Assembly: GCA_905214105.1 (NCBI GenBank) | Contig: CAJMKK010000008.1 | Span: 49,335-113,334 of the forward strand | DNA length: 64,000 nt | Direction: 5' to 3' | Source: an uncultured bacterium | GTDB lineage: Bacteria; Actinomycetota; Coriobacteriia; Coriobacteriales; Coriobacteriaceae | Shown here: in pieces, positions 59,357 to 64,000 of the stretch | Position numbering within the stretch: position 1 is the first letter of the stretch | Layout: each line of letters begins with the position of its first letter | Position numbers and translations under genes: made by a program | The notes under the pieces: generated by a model | What the model was told of the DNA's origin: nothing | The model's database searches: none | The model's input: the letters and a program-made list of their open reading frames with translations, nothing else

Positions 59357-60691
59357 TCAATTCCAAGACTGTTGGTGCTCTTCGTAGGTCTTCGAGAAAT
59401 ACTCCTTGTCCTGTGTAATGTAGAAATACAGGTCATCGGAGTCGGTCGGCTCAAGGGTGGCCTTGAGCGCCTCGAGCGACGGAGAGCAGATGGGCGTGGG
59501 CGGCAGGCCCTCGTGCTTATAGGTGTTATACGGGCTATCGCTCTGCAGGTCGTCGGCGGTTACCTCGCCGCCGGTGACATACATCATGGTCGCATCGCTA
59601 TTGAGGTAACGCATGCCATCGAGCTTGCCCGCCAGACGGTTATAGAAAACCGATGCCACATGCGCGCGCTGATCGGCGTTGAGGCCCTCGCGCTCGACGA
59701 TCGAGGCAAGGTTAACGATGTCGTAATCGGACATCTCCACGCCATAGCGCTCCTTGATCTTGGCCTCGCAGCTGGCAAAGTCAAGCGACTTATACTCGGC
59801 GTGGAACTGGTCAAGCATGGAGCGAATCACATCATCGGCAGACGGGTCCTTACCCAACGAATAGGTCTTGGGGAATAGGAAGCCCTCGAGCGAATCGTTT
59901 GCAGCGTCTTTAAGGAAAGCGTAATCATTCACATAATTGCTCGCCTTAGCTTGGTTAAGGAAGTCCTCCTTAGAAATGCTGTCGTACGCCTTGACCACAC
60001 GGTCGGCGACCTGGTCAACCGTCAGGCCCTCAGGGATAGTCAGCGCATCGGAGCCCGCATTGGGGCCTTCCATGAGCTGCTGAACGACCTTGGTCGCGTC
60101 CATGAGCGTGGTGAACGAATACTTACCCGGTTTAAGCGACATGTCAGCGTTGAGCTTTTTGACCGCCGCGTAATAATCCTTGGGATTATCGACGATATGG
60201 TTCTCGGAGAGAATCGAAGCGATGGTGTCACCCGAGGCACCATCGGGAATCGTGATAGTAACTTGCCGGCCAGCAGCGACATTCGCATCCTCACCGGCAA
60301 AGAAGCCCTTGACGGCTGGCACGACAAAGAAAACGATCGCGACAAGCGCAAGCACGGCGACGACGCCACCGATCATCATGGGCACCGGGGAGCTTTTCTT
60401 TTGGGCACCACGGCAGGCGTGCGTTTTATAGCTCGAGCGCGTGGCCGGAGCAACGCCGTGCGAGCCATGAACATGATGTGTGTGGGGGCGTGATTGCCGG
60501 GCCTGCCCCTGCGTGCGCTGGGCAGGAGCCTGCTGCTTAAAACGAGCGCCGCCAGCGGGCTGCGAGGGACGAGTGGCGGGCTGCTGAGCAGCACGCTGAG
60601 TAGGCTGAGCCGAACGCTGGCCAGGCTGAGCGGGGCGCGGCGCGGGCTGCCGTGTACGATTCTGCTGGCGCGGATCGGAAGCGCTAGGCAT
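59357..60691 (-). CDS. mltG: endolytic murein transglycosylase MltG
   Basis: A membrane-anchored lytic transglycosylase that cuts nascent glycan strands. The protein is 444 aa. A long Gln/Pro/Ala/Arg-rich cytoplasmic tail (1-100) precedes one transmembrane helix (about 104-127), a LysM-like region (about 140-210) and the YceG catalytic domain. The active Glu is in LASIVEREGLNADQRAHVA (near 332), with RYLNSDATMMYV and SPYNTYKHEGLPPTPICSP after. It is adjacent to ruvX and yqeG, a common Gram-positive arrangement. Confidence 0.95.
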   Translation of the reverse strand: MPSASDPRQQNRTRQPAPRPAQPGQRSAQPTQRAAQQPATRPSQPAGGARFKQQAPAQRTQGQARQSRPHTHHVHGSHGVAPATRSSYKTHACRGAQKKSSPVPMMIGGVVAVLALVAIVFFVVPAVKGFFAGEDANVAAGRQVTITIPDGASGDTIASILSENHIVDNPKDYYAAVKKLNADMSLKPGKYSFTTLMDATKVVQQLMEGPNAGSDALTIPEGLTVDQVADRVVKAYDSISKEDFLNQAKASNYVNDYAFLKDAANDSLEGFLFPKTYSLGKDPSADDVIRSMLDQFHAEYKSLDFASCEAKIKERYGVEMSDYDIVNLASIVEREGLNADQRAHVASVFYNRLAGKLDGMRYLNSDATMMYVTGGEVTADDLQSDSPYNTYKHEGLPPTPICSPSLEALKATLEPTDSDDLYFYITQDKEYFSKTYEEHQQSWN

Positions 60692-61112
60692 GCTGAACCT
60701 CCTCGTTATTACGATCGAGCCATGTCTGCAAGAACAGGCTGGCGGCGATCATATCGATCTTTCCCCTCATCTGCTTTTCGTTGAGGCCCTGCTCTCTCAG
60801 AATGCGCTTGGCCTCTTGCGAGGACAGACGCTCGTCCTCAAACTCCAGCGGAAGTTCGAGCTCGTCGGCAATCTTTTGGGCCACGGCGGCGACGCGCTCG
60901 GCCTGGGGGCCGGGCTCACCGGCCATGGTCAAGGGACGTCCGCTTACCAAGATGTCGGGCTCATAGTCCTCGACTAGGTAACGGAACGTCTTGGCCATAC
61001 CGGTGACCTCGGCAGCCGGCAGCACCTTGACGGGCATCGCCATCTTGCCATCACGGCTCGAGACAGCGATGCCGATTCTGGTCTCCCCTATGTCCAGCGC
61101 AAGTGCGACCAC
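60684..61112 (-). CDS. ruvX: YqgF/RuvX-family nuclease
   Basis: A 142-aa RNase H-like resolvase/RNA-processing factor. LALDIGETRIGIAVS carries the first catalytic Asp, ILVSGRPLTMAGEPGPQAER is the conserved middle, EFEDERLSSQEAKRIL has the Glu, and KIDMIAASLFLQTWLD carries the last Asp. The GTG start follows AGGTTG. The gene lies 17 bp after alaS and overlaps mltG by 8 bp, as in many Gram-positive genomes. Confidence 0.94.
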   Translation of the reverse strand: MVALALDIGETRIGIAVSSRDGKMAMPVKVLPAAEVTGMAKTFRYLVEDYEPDILVSGRPLTMAGEPGPQAERVAAVAQKIADELELPLEFEDERLSSQEAKRILREQGLNEKQMRGKIDMIAASLFLQTWLDRNNEEVQHA

Positions 61113-61129
61113 AGCGACAACCTAGGTTC

Positions 61130-63787
61130 TTAGGCGCCAAGCGCGGTCTTGGCGGCCGCGAGGGCATCGGCGATACCGGCAGCATTCTTGCCACCGGCCT
61201 GGGCCATGTTGGGACGGCCGCCACCGCGACCGTCGACCAGGCCCGCGATCTGCTTGATCACGTTGCCGGCGTGGAAACCGGCCTTCACGGCGTCATCGGA
61301 GCCGGCGGCAAGCAGGGCCGGGGTGCCCTTCTCGGTCACGCTGGCGACGACGCAGGCGACAGGGCCGGCGACCTTCTGATGCACGGTATCCCACACGTTG
61401 CGCAGGTCGGCAGCCTCAAGGCCCTGAAGCTCAGCAACAACGAGCTTATAGCCATTCAGCTCAACAGCACCGTCGATGGCGCTGGAAATGGCATCGGAGG
61501 AGCCACCGGTCAGCGCCTTCTTGAGCTTATTGGACGTCTCGCGCAGCTCGGCCTGCAGATTCTCCACGCGGGCGGGAACCTCTTCGACGCGGCACTTGAG
61601 CGCAGCGGCAGCGGCGTCGACGAGCGCCAGACGGTCGGCCATGTAGTCGAGGGCACCCTTAGAGGTCACGGCCTCGATACGGCGGACGTTGGAGCCCGTA
61701 GAGGACTCGGAGATGATCTTGAACAGGCCGATCTCGGCGGTGTTGGCGGCATGGGTGCCACCGCAGAGCTCACGGGAAAACGGCTGGTCCTCGGCGCCCA
61801 CCGAGACGACGCGGACGACGTCACCATACTTCTCGCCAAACAGGGCGACAGCACCGGCAGCCTTGGCCTCGTCAATGCCCATGACGCGGGTCACGACCGG
61901 CTTGGAAGCGAAGATCTGCTGGTTGACCAGATCCTCGACAGCCTTGAGTTGCTCGGAGGACAGGGCCTCGAAGTGCGTGAAGTCAAAGCGCAGGTGCTCG
62001 GGCGTCACCAGCGATCCGGCCTGGGAGACGTGCTCGCCCAGGACCTGCTTAAGCGCGGCGTCGAGCAGGTGGGTGGCGGTGTGGTTGCGGCGCAGGAAAC
62101 CACGGCGCTCGGCATCGAGCGCCGCGGTCAGGGTAGCACCGACGGTCAGCGTGCCCTCGGCAACGTGGGCGACGTGGGCATACAGGCCGTTGTGGTTCTT
62201 GGTGTCGGCAACGGTCAGAACAACGCCCTCGGCGGAAAGCTTGCCGGCATCGCCCTGCTGGCCGCCCATCTCGGCATAGAACGGGGTGCGGTCGAGCACG
62301 ACCTCGACGTCCTCGCCGGCGGCAGCGGAATCGACGGACTCGCCATTGCGAACGAGGGCGACAACCTTGGCGCCCTCGATGACGTCGTTGTCATAGCCGT
62401 CGAACTTCGTCGCGGCAACCTTGTCCGAAAGCTCGACCCAAACGTCGTTGAAGCTGCCCCAGGCATCGCCCTTGGCGTTGGCGCGGGCGCGGGCCTTCTG
62501 GTCCTCCATGCAAGCTTTAAAGCCATCCATATCGACGTCGTGACCGGCAGCGCCGGCAATCTCGACAGTCAGGTCAATGGGGAAACCAAAGGTGTCGTGA
62601 AGCTTAAAGGCAACGTCGCCCGGAAGCACAGCGCCGTCGGCGAGCGCGGCCAGGGCCTCGTCCAGGTAAACGCGGCCGTTGTCGAGCGTCGTGGAGAAAC
62701 GCTCCTCCTCGGAGGCGACGATGCCCTTAACGAGCGCGACGTTCTTGAGCAACTCGGGATAGGCCTCGCCCATCTGAGCGTTGACCTCGTCGATGAACTT
62801 GGTCAGGAAGGCACCCTCGATGCCCAGTAGGCGGCCGTGGAACACGGCACGACGGAGCAGACGGCGCAAAACGTACTCGCGACCCTCGTTACCGGGAAGG
62901 ATGCCGTCCGAGATCATAAAGTCGACGGCACGGGAGTGGTCGGCGATGATGCGCAGGGAGCGGCTGGCGCCGGAGTAATCGTCGGCGTCATAGGTCTTGC
63001 CGCCGATCTCCTCACCGAGCTTGATGAGGTGCTGCATCAGATCGCCGTCGTAGTTAGCGGTCTTGTGCTGCATGATAGCGGCCATGCGCTCCAGACCCAT
63101 GCCCGTATCGAGGTTGCGGTGCGGCAGCTCCGGCATGGAGCCGTCCTCCTGGCGGTCGTACTGGGTAAACACGAGGTTCCAGAACTCAAGGAAACGGTCG
63201 CAGTCGCAGCCGGGCTTGCAGTCGGGGCTGCCGCAACCGACCTCTTCGCCCATGTCAAAGTAGATCTCGGAGCACGGACCGCAGGGACCGGTGGGGCCAG
63301 CGGCCCAGAAGTTATCGTCCTCGCCCAGACGCGAGATGTGATCCTCGTCAACGCCCAGGGAGCGCCACACGTCATGGGTCTCGTCGTCCTCGGTAAAGAC
63401 GGTGAAGTACAGGCGGTCGAGCGGCAGCTTGAACTCCTTGGTGATGAGCTCAAAGGCCCAAGTGCAGGCCTGCTGCTTGGAGACGCCACCAAAGGAGAAG
63501 TCGCCGAGCATCTCAAAGAAGGACAGATGACGGCCGTCCTCGCCGATGCAGTCGATGTCGTTGGTGCGAACACACTTCTGACAGGAGATTGCGCCGATCT
63601 CCTTCATGGTCTTCTTGCCCTGGTAGTACTCCTTAAACTGGTTCATGCCGGCATTGGCGAGCAGCAGCGAAGGATCGTCGGGAACGAGGGACGAAGAAGG
63701 ATAGAGCTTAAGACCGCGCTCCTCAAAGAAGTTGAGGAACTTAGAGCGAATCTCGGCCGTAGTCATTGACGGGTAGTCAGCACTCAT
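61130..63787 (-). CDS. alaS: alanyl-tRNA synthetase
   Basis: A class II synthetase, 885 aa. The N-terminal catalytic core has TAEIRSKFLNFFEERG, SSSLVPDDPSLLLANAGMNQ, FFEMLGDFSFGG and YIDFGEE-like FDMGEEVG. The editing domain has NHTATHLLDAAL (near 566) and CGGTHAANTAEIG (near 673), which hold the zinc ligands. The C-terminal oligomerisation/DHHA1 part contains NGYKLVVAELQGL and RGGGRPNMAQAGGKN. The start MSADYPSMTTAEIRSKF has GAGGAGA upstream; the 30 codons open before it lack support. A candidate promoter lies in the gap to the right. Confidence 0.97.
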   Translation of the reverse strand: MSADYPSMTTAEIRSKFLNFFEERGLKLYPSSSLVPDDPSLLLANAGMNQFKEYYQGKKTMKEIGAISCQKCVRTNDIDCIGEDGRHLSFFEMLGDFSFGGVSKQQACTWAFELITKEFKLPLDRLYFTVFTEDDETHDVWRSLGVDEDHISRLGEDDNFWAAGPTGPCGPCSEIYFDMGEEVGCGSPDCKPGCDCDRFLEFWNLVFTQYDRQEDGSMPELPHRNLDTGMGLERMAAIMQHKTANYDGDLMQHLIKLGEEIGGKTYDADDYSGASRSLRIIADHSRAVDFMISDGILPGNEGREYVLRRLLRRAVFHGRLLGIEGAFLTKFIDEVNAQMGEAYPELLKNVALVKGIVASEEERFSTTLDNGRVYLDEALAALADGAVLPGDVAFKLHDTFGFPIDLTVEIAGAAGHDVDMDGFKACMEDQKARARANAKGDAWGSFNDVWVELSDKVAATKFDGYDNDVIEGAKVVALVRNGESVDSAAAGEDVEVVLDRTPFYAEMGGQQGDAGKLSAEGVVLTVADTKNHNGLYAHVAHVAEGTLTVGATLTAALDAERRGFLRRNHTATHLLDAALKQVLGEHVSQAGSLVTPEHLRFDFTHFEALSSEQLKAVEDLVNQQIFASKPVVTRVMGIDEAKAAGAVALFGEKYGDVVRVVSVGAEDQPFSRELCGGTHAANTAEIGLFKIISESSTGSNVRRIEAVTSKGALDYMADRLALVDAAAAALKCRVEEVPARVENLQAELRETSNKLKKALTGGSSDAISSAIDGAVELNGYKLVVAELQGLEAADLRNVWDTVHQKVAGPVACVVASVTEKGTPALLAAGSDDAVKAGFHAGNVIKQIAGLVDGRGGGRPNMAQAGGKNAAGIADALAAAKTALGA

Positions 63788-63833
63788 AGAGGGAATCTCC
63801 TCGGTTTCACATCGAAACAGTTCAAACGTAACG

Positions 63834-63861
63834 ATATTACCATCCCACCGCGGCTGTGCAA
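63834..63861 (-). promoter_or_regulatory. candidate promoter of alaS
   Basis: On minus, TTGCAC (63856-63861) and TAATAT (63834-63839) are 16 nt apart. The -35 begins in the T-tail of the preceding terminator. The leader to the alaS ATG is only about 40 nt, leaving no room for a T-box. Confidence 0.55.
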
Positions 63862-63890
63862 AAAAGAGGGCCGCCAAACAGCGACCCTCC
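63859..63890 (-). terminator. intrinsic terminator of the gene entering from the right edge
   Basis: On minus, GAGGGTCGC pairs with GCGGCCCTC around TGTTTG and is followed by TTTTTTGC. It lies 15 bp past the stop of the partial gene. Confidence 0.88.
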
Positions 63891-63904
63891 AGCGAAAGTG
63901 CATG

Positions 63905-64000
63905 TTATTTAGGACTAAGCAATCCTTTGAAAAAAATGTTTATAGTAATATTGTTGCCACACTTAGGACATTTTCCTACAAGGGGTCCCGAGCGCTTAGT
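63905..64000 (-). CDS. C-terminal end of an unidentified gene with a zinc-ribbon pair
   Basis: The last 31 codons of a minus-strand gene read in from the window edge. They contain GKCPKCGNNITI, a CxxC knuckle typical of a zinc ribbon, and end FFKGLLSPK. The codons are distinctly A/T-rich (AAT, ATT, ATA, TTT) compared with alaS next door. Not enough is visible to name the family. Confidence 0.6.
   Translation of the reverse strand, partial: TKRSGPLVGKCPKCGNNITINIFFKGLLSPK

Noticed and set aside
63788-63860. T-box leader before alaS (and likewise before gltX)
   Set aside because: The leader is too short and lacks the T-box core sequence.

Overview
The window looks like the chromosome of a high-GC, gut-type actinobacterium of the Coriobacteriia. 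It is most like Collinsella or a close relative, judged from gene order and protein flavour; no database was searched. Most of it is densely packed housekeeping sequence. A block at about 15.85-38.45 kb is visibly richer in GC (long runs of gcg/cgc) and holds almost nothing except cobalamin genes.

Layout. 1-5.25 kb (minus): rsmB (cut by the window edge), fmt, def and priA, an operon for translation initiation, rRNA modification and replication restart. 5.5-15.8 kb: gltX (minus), metK, a single-chain iron-sulfur serine dehydratase, an anchored L,D-transpeptidase, and a MacAB-like efflux trio (adaptor, ATPase, permease) on plus. 16.0-32.45 kb (minus): a 17-gene, translationally coupled anaerobic cobalamin operon (cbiF, cbiD, cbiL, cbiG, cbiH, cbiET, cbiA, cobT, cobU, cobS, a CobU-like/CobC fusion, cbiB, cobD, cbiP, cobO, cbiC, cbiJ in transcription order). 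Divergently, 32.6-38.4 kb (plus) carries a consensus promoter, a cobalamin riboswitch and a five-gene unit: an exported CbiK-type chelatase lipoprotein, a small lipoprotein, a substrate-binding lipoprotein sharing a domain with it, and a BtuC/BtuD-type permease and ATPase. 38.5-42.5 kb (minus): an IS3 remnant, a TetR regulator, a flippase-like membrane protein, two identical tRNA-Glu(CTC) genes and cca. 42.6-50.4 kb: phosphotransferase sugar uptake, with two tandem PfkB kinases, ptsI, ptsH and fruA (IIBCA) on minus and an RpiR regulator diverging on plus. 50.6-64 kb (minus): recN-nadK-tlyA-xseB-nusB-asp23-efp, an M24 peptidase, an aroB-like gene, aroK, yqeG, mltG, ruvX, alaS and the tail of one more gene.

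How it fits together. The minus operon carries corrin-ring steps, side-chain amidation and nucleotide-loop assembly. CbiD and CbiG with no CobG or CobN point to the oxygen-independent route. Enzymes for making precorrin-2, and a cytosolic cobalt chelatase, are not in the window; the only chelatase carries a Tat/lipoprotein signal and sits with uptake genes under the riboswitch. The sugar section forms a complete PTS relay (EI, HPr, EIIBCA, kinases) with a linked regulator.

Most unusual content. (1) The riboswitch-controlled exported-CbiK/lipoprotein/BtuCD unit. (2) A family of about 58-69 bp hairpin repeats whose stems co-vary between three copies, one nested between 26-bp inverted repeats before serine dehydratase and one embedded in the btuD-like reading frame. 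(3) A series of long, different inverted repeats in intergenic gaps, one arm of which stands alone at the left edge of the cobalamin block while an IS3 scrap marks the right edge. (4) An AroB homologue that lacks the metal ligands. (5) A CobU-like/phosphatase fusion beside a second CobU.
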